Shown here one piece after another: positions 23,815 through 34,329 of a stretch of 64,000 bases of DNA. A program made the position numbers and the translations under genes. The notes beneath the pieces are model-generated. The model was not told the origin of the DNA, did no database searches, and saw only the letters and a program-made list of their open reading frames with translations. Source of the DNA: Aphelenchoides besseyi (lineage: Eukaryota; Nematoda; Chromadorea; Rhabditida; Aphelenchoididae); NCBI GenBank assembly GCA_024699855.1, contig JAMPIQ010000001.1:1550001-1614000 (forward strand), written 5' to 3'. The number at the start of each line of letters is the position of its first letter. The first letter of the stretch is position 1.

Positions 23815-24192
23815 CACTGAATATATCGGCTCGTTTAGAGGAAAAACTTCGGACTTTAGGCTCAAACAGCACTCCGATCAGATTTTTCCGATCCAACAAA
23901 TGTCAAATGGCCAACGGAGAGAAAACGCCAAACGAGTCAAAAGTGACTCTCACTCCCGCAAACTCTTCACTTTTTCTTGTTTTCGATCTTCTTTGTTGAG
24001 AACGATTTGTATTCACTATGGCTTTTATGAAAAATTTATTACCAACACAAAAACGGTTGGTACAAAATTAACCAGATACATAGAAGCGTAAGCATATAGA
24101 CGACTAGATGCACAATTGAGTCAGCACCCTTTCGGGCTTTTACGCAGATACCCAAATCGTAAAGGCAAGAGTTGAGATTCGTGTGTGTGAGA

Positions 24193-25874
24193 TCATTCGG
24201 CTTTCTGATGGTCTTCAATTTCCGGTTCATGTTCTAAACAGCTTCGTTGAATTGAATTCGAAATGATTGTGCTTACCGCTTTCACTTCCTGTCGCGTAGC
24301 TTTTTCGTCGACGCAAAAGCGGTTGATCATCGTCGGTTCGTTGATCTTCGATTTCGTTTTCCTCCAACTCATTCTCGTCGGCGCCATCTTCCTCATCGGA
24401 TGACGGAAAAACTTCATCACGATCAACCGAAAAATCTGCAGAGCAGATTGAATAGGTTATAATGGAGAAGAATGCGAGAGGAACTCCAAACAGACACATA
24501 GTCAGGATCGGTTGATGATAGAACATATCGTAGACGTTCTTTGTGATCTCGTAGCCCATTCTTCGGAATCGCTGCGGCCACGATCTACCCCCCAACGCCG
24601 TTGCTTCACCATTCATAATCGGTTGCAGTCCTCCTAACAACGATTGGGCGGTCATTTTCTGTGGCGAATCGTCCAGCAGATAGAATTCGTAAGATGAAAC
24701 GTTAAATATGAGAAGACCTAAACTCCATCATCAGTGACTATGAGCTTCATTTTTACCAGGTATGCTCATTTCGCCCATAACCACGGAATTGGCAATCGAG
24801 TTTCCGTCCATCCACCCGAATTTAAATCGTGAACGCGTTGACTGATCGTTTTCGGCCAAAAGTGCTGCTTTCTTAAAGAGTTTGAAGAATCTTAACAGAC
24901 ATTCAAATGTTTGTGTTCGTCCAACTTACTTTCCGGATTCAGTGCTCATATTCGATCGTTCAATCATGTCGACAAGTCCGAGAACCAAAATCTTGTCCGT
25001 GTCCTCAGAAATCACGTGCACATTTGAAGAAGTGACCAATGGAATAAGCGGCCAACGTTCAATTTTGATCCACTGTGCGAGATCGTAGTCACCTAAATTT
25101 GAATATGATTTTGTTTTTTCCAATTTTAAATATAACCTCCATTTTGCCTGAATGATTGGAAACTTCCGTCTTTGAATACGATCACATCAGGAAGCTCTTT
25201 GAGTTGAATGGTTGATGGCAAATGAGTTGAACGAGAACGAAAGAAACGAGTTTCAGTGAACAGTTTCTCCGAAACATTCTCGTATTGTTGAAACAACTCT
25301 CGATTATCACCGTCAACGTACACAAAAATCGGATCTTTGTCTGTGGACTTGCGTAGCTGAAATCTTCATTGTTTGTTGAAGGACAAAGACTCTTTACTTC
25401 GCTCAGTTTACTCGAACTTTCGATGTTTCCAATAATCGGACCGGCACTTTTGATGGCGAATTCGACCAGTGATTCCTTTTTCCGTTCACCTTCGTACGGA
25501 ATTTGAACGCCGTTACGGAAGAAGATGATCGTTGGATAGGCGTTGATACGAAGTTTCGATGAGACAGAAGTGAAACGAGTGCAATCGATTTTGGCCACTT
25601 TGACTCCCGTATCTGTATCCGCTAGTGCATGACCAACATGCTCCCAAGTCGGCAAAAGACGTTTACAATGCGCGCACCATGGAGCATAAAACTGAAAAAC
25701 GCCAAATGTGAATCCTGAACAGCAAAGCTTGCCGACCTTAACGAACCAAAATCCTTTGTCCATAACCTCCAAGAATCGATCGTTCAACTCGATCACTTCG
25801 GTTGGAATTTTCGTTCCATTGTTCATGCTCATTAGACAGATAACTGTTAGTGCGCTTAAGCCGAGTAAACGCAT
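24193..25874 (-). CDS. TMX3: TMX3-like transmembrane protein disulfide isomerase
   Basis: Signal peptide MRLLGLSALTVICLMSM, then a thioredoxin domain with FYAPWCAHCKRLLPTW (active site CAHC) and INAYPTIIFFRNG (cis-proline). Further redox-inactive thioredoxin-like domains follow (DPIFVYVDGD, LPDVIVFKDGSF). Near the C-terminus a membrane helix ILTMCLFGVPLAFFSIITYS precedes a very acidic cytosolic tail with QPLLRRRKS. This is the TMX3 arrangement, an ER membrane oxidoreductase. Several short introns. It lies between SEC11 and taxilin on the same strand, both in the secretory pathway. Confidence 0.88.
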
Positions 25875-26044
25875 TTCGACAATCTAAACCCTCGTTTAGT
25901 CAAAGACAACAGGGATAGTTAGCGAGATATTCAGTGAAAATAAACATTTTCTAACAATGTGCCAGTCGATGAAATGTACCCCGCGTTTATTAAATCGGCA
26001 AAAAATAAGTTATCACAACAAATAACAAGTTTAAATGGAGCATA

Positions 26045-26698
26045 TCATTCTCGATGAATCAAAACCAAAATGGCCAACACACCAATCACAACGTATTTCA
26101 GTTGTGGATAGTCGTTGAGCAAAATAGTGACCATTCCAATGTACGGAATCAAACCGCGCGCTCGTCCGATGATTTCAGAACGATGAACGTAGTTTTGTCC
26201 CTCAGCATACAATCCACGATCATCAATCTTCAAATGAAAAGACTCAGAAGAGAAGGGAAGCCGGAAAACTTACTCGGTTGTTGTCACCTTTGGTTAGGAA
26301 GTGGGATTCGCGTGGAGTCTCGACGAACGCACGAATAACTCGATGCACAACAGGAATATCACGACCCTTGATACGAAAGACAACAATTTCACCGGCGGTA
26401 ATCGGATCGTCGTAATTGTCTCCGAGAATAAGCAAATCGCCGCGATAAAACGATGGCTCCATGGATCCGGAGAGCACCACAACAACCGGACTTTCGGAGC
26501 CGGTAACCACCATCATTCCTTTCCAGATCATCAACGCCGTTGCAATGATCATTGCAAAGTTAAGAACCTTAAAAAAGAAATTGAAAAAAGAACCTTCGCA
26601 ATTACTTGATAAATCATCTGTCGCATGTCCATGAGACGTAGCTCTGAGAACAACGGCCATTCCGCCACTTTGCCGAATATCTGACGTGCCAAATCCAT
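26045..26698 (-). CDS. sec-11: Signal peptidase catalytic subunit SEC11
   Basis: Starts [17 protein letters not shown]; exon 1 ends MDMRQMIYQ and joins [17 protein letters not shown] across a 37-nt intron. Then [11 protein letters not shown] (catalytic serine), [28 protein letters not shown] (catalytic histidine), [16 protein letters not shown] (conserved aspartates), [17 protein letters not shown] and a C-terminal helix ending LIHRE. This is full-length SEC11, the ER serine protease that removes signal peptides. The start was chosen because this frame, not the overlapping MAVVLRATS frame, matches the SEC11 N-terminus. Upstream of TMX3 with a gap of about 170 nt. Confidence 0.93.
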
Positions 26699-28077
26699 AA
26701 ATGCAGGCGGAATGAAGAAGAACAAAAAGAAACAATGAATGTAAAGTCAACGTCTTCTTGCGGTTGAAAACGAGCGTTCAATTTGGCTTAACGTTCAATT
26801 GGCCATTTTGGCAGCGCGTCAAGACGCACACAACGGTGTCCACGTAGAAAAAACTGTGAGTTTTAAGCGAGGAATAAATCAATAGACATACCAGATATCT
26901 AATCAACATTGTGATTGGAAGTTGATTACTGAACTTACGTTTATTTTCTGTTCAACAAACAAATTGGTGGTTTGGGTAAACACCTTCACACTTTAAAGTA
27001 ATTCGAAAATTTATGGTTAACAGCGTCTTATGTTTAGTCGATAAACATCCTTACGTGTTAATGCTCATTTTCTTTAACTTATCCATGTACTAAAACAAAC
27101 TTTGTGAGCTGATGATAGTCACAATGTTGACGTCAAAAGAATTTGGATTCTCGGGCTTGTTATCAATTAAAAGGCTATACGTTCGTTCTTGAATATGGCA
27201 ACCAAATTGGCTCATGTAATGATTGCTCAGAGTTCGAATGGAAGGACGGAATGTAAGTGGATGAACAGCTTCCTGTTGAAGATGTAAGCATGGCAGTCAA
27301 ATCAAAGCTTGTATTTGCGTTTTTTGTGTTTCCAATTCAATTTGATTGTACAACAAGTGGTTCGGTTCTTCGCCTGTAAGAACTCGAACAAGAAATCACA
27401 GTCAGCGAAAAAGAGCGTTTGAATTTGCGGTCCTTCACATGCACCTCTGTGGTTTTGTGTCTTTTCGTTTCAGAGCGAAAAGCAGTAGGAACAACTGCCG
27501 CGTCCGTCTGCGTTCTCTCGCTCGTCAAGTCAGTCGATCTTTTATTCCTTCGCTTGTCCTCGTCTCGCACTCGCTGCCGAACGTGTTTGGGGTCCGTCGG
27601 TTCGCACTTTTGCTTTTGATTTTCATGAGCAAAACGTTTGAGATGAGAGCTCAACCATATCCGAGGGTTTGGAATCTTCCCACTTTTGTACAAAACAATT
27701 GAAATGCCCTTGAATCGGGAAGTAAAATCAGTTTTTGGTCTTTAGTCCAAGAAACAGTCAAATTCCGGGGTTTTCGGATAAGTTGGGAATGTTCAAAGAG
27801 TTTTCGAATAGCTGATAGGGATACTTTGTTAACTGAATTGGCATAAAACGATTGAACATGTTATTCACATGAATTTCAGTTGTCTGCTAGAACCCACGTA
27901 GTTGACTCTCTAGGCCAATGGGAAAAAGTTTTGAGCCACAGAAACGGTTTGAAGTTCGCCAATTCAACGTGTTGTTTGTCTTTGCGTGTAGTAACGATCA
28001 AAATTAAAGGTTTCTATTTTTAGGAAGTTCCTCTTGTTCATCTGCCTACTCGTTGATCTTCACGCCAATCACTCGCA
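26699..28077. other. Divergent intergenic region
   Basis: About 1.4 kb between SEC11 and the ADP/ATP carrier. The longest frames (27337-27702) overlap on opposite strands and have no motifs. A TTTTTAG acceptor about 55 nt before the carrier ATG may be a trans-splice site. Confidence 0.5.
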
Positions 28078-29475
28078 ATGGCTGACAAAGGCTTCGATGC
28101 TAAGAAATTCCTTATCGACTTGGCCTCCGGTGGAACTGCAGCCGCCGTATCAAAGACTGCCGTGGCACCCATCGAGCGTGTCAAATTGTTGCTTCAGGTT
28201 TGTTCTCGCTGTTCCTTTTAACTGGATATTTCTGAAACTTTAGGTCCAAGATGCATCGACCACGATTACTGCTGACAAGCGTTACAAAGGTATAAATTCT
28301 TGGGACAATTCAATTTCTCCAGTAACGGTCAAACACCAAAATTGCTGGAGTTTATCCGTCTATCAAAAAGAGCAATGGTCAAAAATGATTTTAATCAGAT
28401 CGCAAAAGACGTTTGCATTTGGGATTTGAAGTTCAAATTGAACGACTAACTGACTTTTGAGTGGTTTAAATTCTGCTGAATACATGTAGTGGGCGGTTAT
28501 TAAATCACTGTGTTGCAGGTATTGTGGATGTATTAACACGTGTTCCAAAAGAGCAGGTTTGTTAAACGTTTTGTGATTTTAATTGACGGATATTCTTCAG
28601 GGATTTACCGCCCTTTGGAGAGGTAATCTCGCCAACGTCATCCGTTACTTCCCAACCCAGGCGTTGAACTTCGCTTTCAAAGACACAATCAAGGTAGTAA
28701 TTCATTTCAAATCAAAAACCAATCATTATCGTATTCAGGGTCTTTTCCCGAAATACAACCAAAACACCGAGTTCTGGAAGTTCTTCGGAACAAACTTGGC
28801 ATCCGGTGGTTTGGCTGGTGCGTCTTCACTTTGCTTCGTCTACCCACTCGACTTCGCTCGTACTCGTTTGGCTGCCGATGTCGGAAAGGGAACTTCTCGC
28901 GAGTTTAAAGGGCTTGGTGACTGTTTGGTTAAAATCGCAAAGTCTGATGGACCAATTGGTCTTTATCGGTAAGCGGAGAATAAAAATTTTAAATCTGAAT
29001 TTTCGATTTCAGTGGTTTCTTCGTTTCGGTCCAAGGAATCATTATCTACCGTGCTGCGTACTTCGGAATGTTCGATACCGCCAAGATGATGTTCACTAAG
29101 GACGGCAAGAAATTGAACTTCTTTGCTGCATGGGCTATTGCTCAGGTTGGTTGCGGATTCAAGCAGAATCGTATTCATTTTTGCTTTTTCAGGTTGTCAC
29201 CATCAGTTCAGGAGTACTTTCTTATCCTTGGGATACTGTTCGTCGTCGTATGGTAAGCGAAAACACAGAATATGAAATGTATGATGGTCGAATTTCAGAT
29301 GATGCAATCTGGACGTAAAGACGTTCTCTACAAAAACACTTTGGATTGCGCAATGAAGATCGTCAAGAACGAAGGAATGTCGGCAATGTTCAAGGGAGCT
29401 TTGTCGAACGTCTTCCGTGGTACTGGTGGTGCGTTGGTGCTCGCCATCTATGATGAAATTCAAAAGTTCATCTAA
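28078..29475 (+). CDS. ant-1: Mitochondrial ADP/ATP carrier
   Basis: Starts [19 protein letters not shown]. Three carrier repeats are visible with PxD/ExxK/R motifs: [20 protein letters not shown] and [11 protein letters not shown]. The nucleotide-carrier signature RRRMMMQSG spans a short intron (29253-29298). Ends [10 protein letters not shown]. It exchanges ADP for ATP across the inner mitochondrial membrane. Introns range from about 40 nt to over 200 nt (the one at 28291-28518). Confidence 0.96.
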
Positions 29476-29860
29476 AGTGTTCTCGTAGTTGCCCTCTAAG
29501 TGATAGTTAAACAATTCATCCTTCTGTCCCAATCCCACGAGACTAGGAAGCGAATAACTGAATCATGTGATTTTTCGTAGATTTTCAATAAACTTCCAGT
29601 GTTTGTTATTAAACGATTGAATCGAAGTATATAATAGGCGTATCTAGGACATCTGCAATTTTCCCCCACTAGCCATCGAGGCGCAGCCGAGTTATAGTTA
29701 GGAATAACCGCAATTATTCAAGGTACCCATATTATAGTTGCCTACAATTACAATATTTAAGGTTTAAATTAATAAAAAAAAGGTCTAAATTTAACAAACT
29801 ATCATACAAATTACTAGGCCAACTCTTATTCCTCTCAGACCTGGCACAACCCAGAAATTC

Positions 29861-30570
29861 TCACCACTCTTTTTCTAATTGTTCGATTTCTTCATTAATC
29901 GAGTCGTGTGAATCGTTGTTTCCTTCTGACTGCTCAATTTCGACCTGAATGAATGTGCGATTCATGCGGGTTTGCATACAAATCAATCGGTGATTTAGTC
30001 CGTTACAATGATGCAGGTTTTTGTCGCAAGATGGTCACTAGCCAAACAATGGAAGTATCGTTTAATGTCTTCTAATCATTCTTTTCGTTCTCCGACTGAC
30101 TTGTATTTTGCGCACGTAGTTGTTTGATGGTCATTGGTGTCGCAAAAGAGACATGGCCGTGACTTGTGACTTTTTTAATAGCGGCAAATGTTCGAGTCTG
30201 TGGGTGACTGAGTGAACTTGATGATTGAGAATTGAAAAGTGTTTGTAAATTCGTGAGAAATTCCAACATCAAATTAAGATACCAATGAGTACTCAAAACT
30301 TGACGATATCGGCGGGTTTCGAGTAACAAAGCGGGTGTAAGTAACGACTCAATGCGATGAAGCACAATCGGTCAATCGAGCGTTGATCCTTGTGCTAACA
30401 ACGACCGATGAATTGATTTGATGGAAATTAACAAGTTAGACAGTTCATTATTGTAGCGAAGTGGAGCAACTGCTTCGAATTTTTGGATTGCGGATTCGAG
30501 GACTTCTTCCGGTCTTTCGTACGCGTCATCGAAGACAGCCAAAATGTTCGTGTACTCACAAAGAGTGCTT
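29861..30570 (-). pseudogene. Unrecognised helical protein with in-frame TGA, possibly 5'-truncated
   Basis: From about 30570 the frame reads NILAVFDDAYERPEEVLESA, SNLLISIKSIHRSLLAQGS, then TGA at about 30375, then in the same frame PIVLHRIESLLTPALLLETR and a Ser-rich segment to 30072. A likely last exon (29861-29944) encodes an acidic end, SINEEIEQLEKEW. Sequence on both sides of the TGA looks like one helical protein, and I found no intron that removes it. No ATG is found: the 5' end runs into the left arm of the inverted repeat at 30563. Either a decaying gene cut by that element, or a real gene with an assembly error. Family not recognised. Confidence 0.45.
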
Positions 30571-30864
30571 GTCAACGATCATCGCTGTAATTGGACTTTG
30601 TTGGTATCAATCGACGCATTTCGATGAGCTGAGCATTACTGTATAGATCATTTTTGCTCATGCGCAGAACTGGCCAAGTTATTGGCCAAAAACCAAAAAT
30701 GAAAAAATCGTAGTATCGATCATGCTGATTATCGTGCTGAAGCCCATTTTTTTATCGCGCTTCATTACGGAGATATTGGCCGTTTTATTTAGCCTTAAAT
30801 TTTTTTGAATTATGGTCGTGTTCGACTGAAAATGCGAGCAGCGGTGGCCGAGTGGTTAAGAAGC
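30563..30864 (+). repeat. Inverted repeat, left arm
   Basis: Pairs with 32554-32861 over its full length with only a few differences. The inner end (30838-30864) is GCAGCGGTGGCCGAGTGGTTAAG plus AAGC, the 5' half of an eukaryotic tRNA-Ser including the A box; the 3' half is absent. Confidence 0.9.
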
Positions 30865-31270
30865 GAAGGTTTGTTCGACACTTTCTGGGGTCACTATTAG
30901 CTTTTGGTTAATTTTTATAAAGCAGGTTTCTTTTCAAAAATCTTACACCAGAAACTTGTTTCGATCGAAAATTTCCCTTGAAAATCAAGGGTGCGAAACA
31001 AGGGGAAATCGAGTTTCACAGGAGGGAGTACGTGCAAAAATTTCAGAACTGAAGATTGACTTTTCCTTAAGAAAAATTGAAGGAATTTGTTTAATTCTTT
31101 AAAAATTTTTGTTTTGGTATTTAATGTCAAGTGAATTAAGTGTCGCGTTAGAACGCAAAGAAAACCCATCCGACTCTTAAATTGTTGCCGACAAAAAGCT
31201 CCGCCTCCTGCGTGCACAAAATCGTTCGGCGGCTGCCGATCGGTTTCTTCGAATTTCTCCATTTTGTTCC

Positions 31271-31298
31271 ACGACCTACGACTTGAGTCGTAGGTCGT
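31271..31298. other. Perfect 13-bp hairpin
   Basis: ACGACCTACGACT, a 2-nt loop (TG), then its exact reverse complement, followed by a T-rich tract. It lies about 120 nt upstream of the spliced-leader-like sequence; it could be a cruciform or RNA hairpin. Confidence 0.85.
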
Positions 31299-31418
31299 TC
31301 CTTTTTCTTTCGGGTCACTGTGTTTTTTAGGCCGATTGAACAAACTTGGTGTTGTTATTCTTTAGTGACTCTTAAGGTCACGTCGTTTTATCGAGATTGT
31401 TCGCGTCCACCAAATAAA

Positions 31419-31511
31419 GGTTTATTAACCCAAGTTTGAGGTTATATGAATAAAGCCGTTTTCGTTGGTAGTTTCACATAGAACGGTGGAATCTACTACA
31501 TAAATATTTTT
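31419..31511 (+). ncRNA. Spliced-leader (SL1-like) RNA gene candidate
   Basis: Positions 31419-31440 read GGTTTATTAA then CCCAAGTTTGAG, matching C. elegans SL1 at 20 of 22 positions, and the next bases are GT, the SL splice donor. In SL1 RNA, UUACC pairs with GGUAA across the donor. Here the leader has TAACC and the donor side has GGTTA, so a substitution on each side keeps the 5-bp stem, with the loop CAAGTTTGA unchanged. A second stem CCGTT...AACGG follows, and an A/T-rich run ATAAATATTTTTTT about 75-90 nt from the start could be the Sm site, though it is not a clean match. The 3' end is a guess. Confidence 0.7.
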
Positions 31512-32442
31512 TTAAAAAATAGCAGCCAATGTACGTGGTAGTCGACAAAAAAGTGGCGAAAACACAGATTCTGTTCGCAATAGCTGCAGATAAGGAATGA
31601 TGAAGATTTGCGGTCTTTGCGATCGCATTCCAAATTGCCGTTATAACAGTATCGGACGGCATGTTGAAATTGTTCCGTCGCTTCACCGTCATCGTAGTCG
31701 GCTAGTCTCCACGAGTGTCGGCGGAAATCGTGCGATCGAATGACTTTATGATTGTTTTTGGCCTTTTGGTACTTCACGTAAGTCGCTGTTTCAATTTTGA
31801 GTAGAGCTTTTCCTCGCGTTACCAATTCCGCTTTATTCTTTAATCATTGAGCTTTGAATCTGAATGACTCATAAAATGAAGTAATTGCACATAACTTACA
31901 ATGTAAATCGCCTCCAAGTCGTTTCGTCGTCGAGAAATCGATAACGACGTTGAACAGACGATTTGGTTCGGTACCTTGCAACATTTGCAGAAGCAGGTTG
32001 ATCGTCATCGACATAGCAGTAGAAATGAACAGCCGTCTTCATTTGATCGATTGTAATTTCACGATCGCCGATAGTATAATGATTTGCGAGCGGTTCAGAA
32101 ACCTCTTCTTCATCGGATCCATCACGAAACTCCAAATCCACCGTATTCGTCATCCGAACCCGACGAACCCAAATACTCATCTTCTTCAACATCCATTTCG
32201 CCGGCGTTAGCAACTGTCTCGATCAAACTTGCAAGTCGACGTTCTAAACGATTAGCATTGCGAGTCGATATATCAGATGGAATTTCAAACTTCTTGACCA
32301 AAAGTCGAATTATTACATTTGCGTTGATCATTTTCGTTGAATGTGTCGAAAACGAGAGTTTCGATTTTGAAGCACAAAGAGCCGTGGTAAAAACTCTCCG
32401 CCCGCCGAATTTTGTTGTGATCGTTGGCAGCCAGATACTCAT
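31496..32442 (-). pseudogene. Transposon-like protein, frameshifted
   Basis: Three overlapping or adjacent frames on the minus strand. From 32442: MSIWLPTITTKFGG, a segment with IIRLLVKKFEIPSD and an acidic run; near 32120 the frame must shift by one to continue as FRDGSDEEEVSEP, ITIDQMKTAVHFYCYVDD and QRRYRFLDDETTWRRFT. After a probable intron (donor about 31896) the frame 31825-31496 reads VTRGKALLKIETATYVKYQK and ends with a Cys/His-rich block CSYCEQNLCFRHFF. The layout resembles the DNA-binding part of nematode transposon proteins; I see no DDE catalytic core. Frameshift plus partial content suggest a dead copy. Confidence 0.5.
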
Positions 32443-32553
32443 TTAATACTCAATTGCTAATCTCGACAAATGGAAAAAGTAAACGCAAAAATCTCGCTGG
32501 CTTACACAACAACATCCCCTTTCTTTACACCGCCTTGTTCCCGTTCTTACACT

Positions 32554-32861
32554 GCTTCTTAACCACTCGGCCACCGCTGCTCGCATTTTCAGTCGAACAC
32601 GACTGGACCATAATTCAAAAAAATTTAAGGCTAAATAAAACGGCCAATATCTCCGTAATGAAGCGCGATAAAACAAATGGGCTTTAGCACGATAATCAGC
32701 ATGATCGATACTACGATTTTTTCATTTTTGGTTTTTGGCCAATAACTTGGCCAGTTCTGCGCATGAGCAAAAATGATCTATACAGTAATGCTCAGCTCAT
32801 CAAGATGCGTCGATTGATACCAACAAAGTCCAATTACAGCGATGATCGTTGACAAGCACTC
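32554..32861 (-). repeat. Inverted repeat, right arm
   Basis: Reverse complement of the left arm. It carries the same tRNA-Ser 5' half at its inner end and diverges from the left arm at the same point, just after GTGGTTAAGAAGC. Confidence 0.9.
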
Positions 32862-33102
32862 GTTGTCGAGAAAACGCTCGAATGTTTTATCATAAACTGT
32901 CCCGTTAATTTATGGTCCATATGCATGTCCGCTTCTTGAAGAAGACCCATTTAAACCTTCCCGAATCAAACGATTTTATCACTTTTTCATTCATTCGATT
33001 CTTCTTAATTTTTTTCTTCGCCTTTCTGGAGCCTGACCGACACCCTCGTACTTTTCTGTTACAATAAACTTCCCTCTTTTTACTCGACACTGCTTGTAAG
33101 AT

Positions 33103-34222
33103 ATGGTCTTAATTAACATTTGTTTGATTGGAGAGGAAAATGGTCGTTTATTCAAAGGTATTGAGTCGGAAAATCGGGTTTTATTTTGATAAATTATTAT
33201 AACTGACTTATTTTATATTTTCAAATTCATATCTGACCTGGTCAAGCGGATTGAGAATGTGACTTAGATTTCCGCGGATTTCAAGAAATTGAATTTCGTG
33301 GTGAGAAACTGCTTGATTCGCTACATCCGTTGGACACAATTAAGGATTTCGAAGAACTAGTGGTCGTAAGTTATTTTGATTTTATTGGCTATGTTAGATT
33401 AAATTTATAAGCTTGCTTGAATAGGCTAAATTTTATGTTTTAAAGCACTCTTCACTTTCGGAATTGCCCAACTACCTTTTAATCGTGGAAGACTTTCGGA
33501 AAGCAAATGAAAACTATAGAAAGACGAAAAAAGCCATTGAAGCTGATAAGGAATCGGAACAATTGAAAGAAGTCGGAATTTTTAATGCTTATTCGACATC
33601 TGACCATAAATGACTTCTTCTTCGAAAGGAATATTAAGACCGTGCATTTTTTCTCGAGCTCATAGTGGCGGGAAGTATTTTATTGTGGTGTGATTTAGTT
33701 ATGTAGGTGAGATATTCGACGTTCCTCGACAATATTCCAGCGTTCATCAAAGAGTTGCTAAATCCTTTTTCATTCGCAAATTCAGCGATAAATTAATCGA
33801 GCTAGATTTCAAAAATATACGCTCAGGTACGCATAATTTTATCAGGTGTTGATTTGATTTTTAAAACCTGTTTAGGTACTCGATCTGGAACGATGTGTAT
33901 TGTTAGTTTCGATGAAACTCGACGCGTGTTTTACATAAAAACCAACCACAACTAATCAACTATTTCCATTAGGTTTATTGCTGTGAGTCAGTATTTATGT
34001 TACGGCATTTTTGTCAAATCGGCATTTTTGTAAAAATGCCGTAACATTTATATTTTGAAATTTTAGTTACTCACCGCGGACCTCTGAACATGATCAAATC
34101 ATTTATGAACAAAATCCTGACGGCCCTTAATGTTGGAGCCGCTATAGATTTCATCCCGAATCTCGTTGCATCAGACAAAATCGTATATATTTGTGATGAG
34201 ATATTCCCGGATTCAAAACCTT
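33103..34222 (+). pseudogene. Decayed nematode multigene-family protein (N-terminal exons intact)
   Basis: Exons 33103-33157, 33268-33365 and 33446-33613 join in frame into about 106 residues starting MVLINICLIGEENGRLFKDF, with an AG just before the ATG. Further pieces follow: IFDVPRQYSSVHQRVAKSFF, GTRSGTMCIVSFDETRRVFY (34-nt-scale intron between), IKTNHN then a stop at 33954, and, after a hairpin-containing intron, HRGPLNMIKSFMNKILTALN and VYICDEIF. The RSGT...FYxKTxH...F.P...YI order resembles an expanded nematode family of unknown function. The stop and frame breaks indicate decay, though the first three exons could still make a short protein. Confidence 0.45.
33997..34047. repeat. 16-bp inverted repeat (hairpin)
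   Basis: ATGTTACGGCATTTTT and its exact reverse complement flank a 19-nt spacer that itself contains GGCATTTTTG, a third copy of the arm core. It could be a tiny foldback element. Confidence 0.85.
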
Positions 34223-34329
34223 AGCCATGTTGGGAACGGACCGGTGAGTTTTTTTGAAAGTGACTTACTTAAGATTGATTTCAATTTCTCCTTTCAATTG
34301 TTTGTATTTAGGAATGCTTTCGAATGTAA

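Larger units (their letters stand above)
30563..32861. mobile_element. Putative foldback/long-TIR element
   Basis: Two near-identical arms of about 300 bp face each other (30563-30864 and 32554-32861), enclosing about 1.7 kb with a frameshifted transposon-like ORF and a spliced-leader-like sequence. Outer ends read GAGTGCTTGTCAACG inward from both sides. Long TIRs with an internal decayed ORF suggest a Mutator-like or foldback DNA element, but no matching target duplication was found by eye and no catalytic transposase motif was recognised. A recent inverted segmental duplication is the alternative. Confidence 0.55.

Noticed and set aside
27337..27702. Long overlapping frames on both strands between SEC11 and the ADP/ATP carrier
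   Set aside because: Arg/Lys/Ser-rich low-information translations, no splice signals, no motifs and mutual overlap; likely chance.
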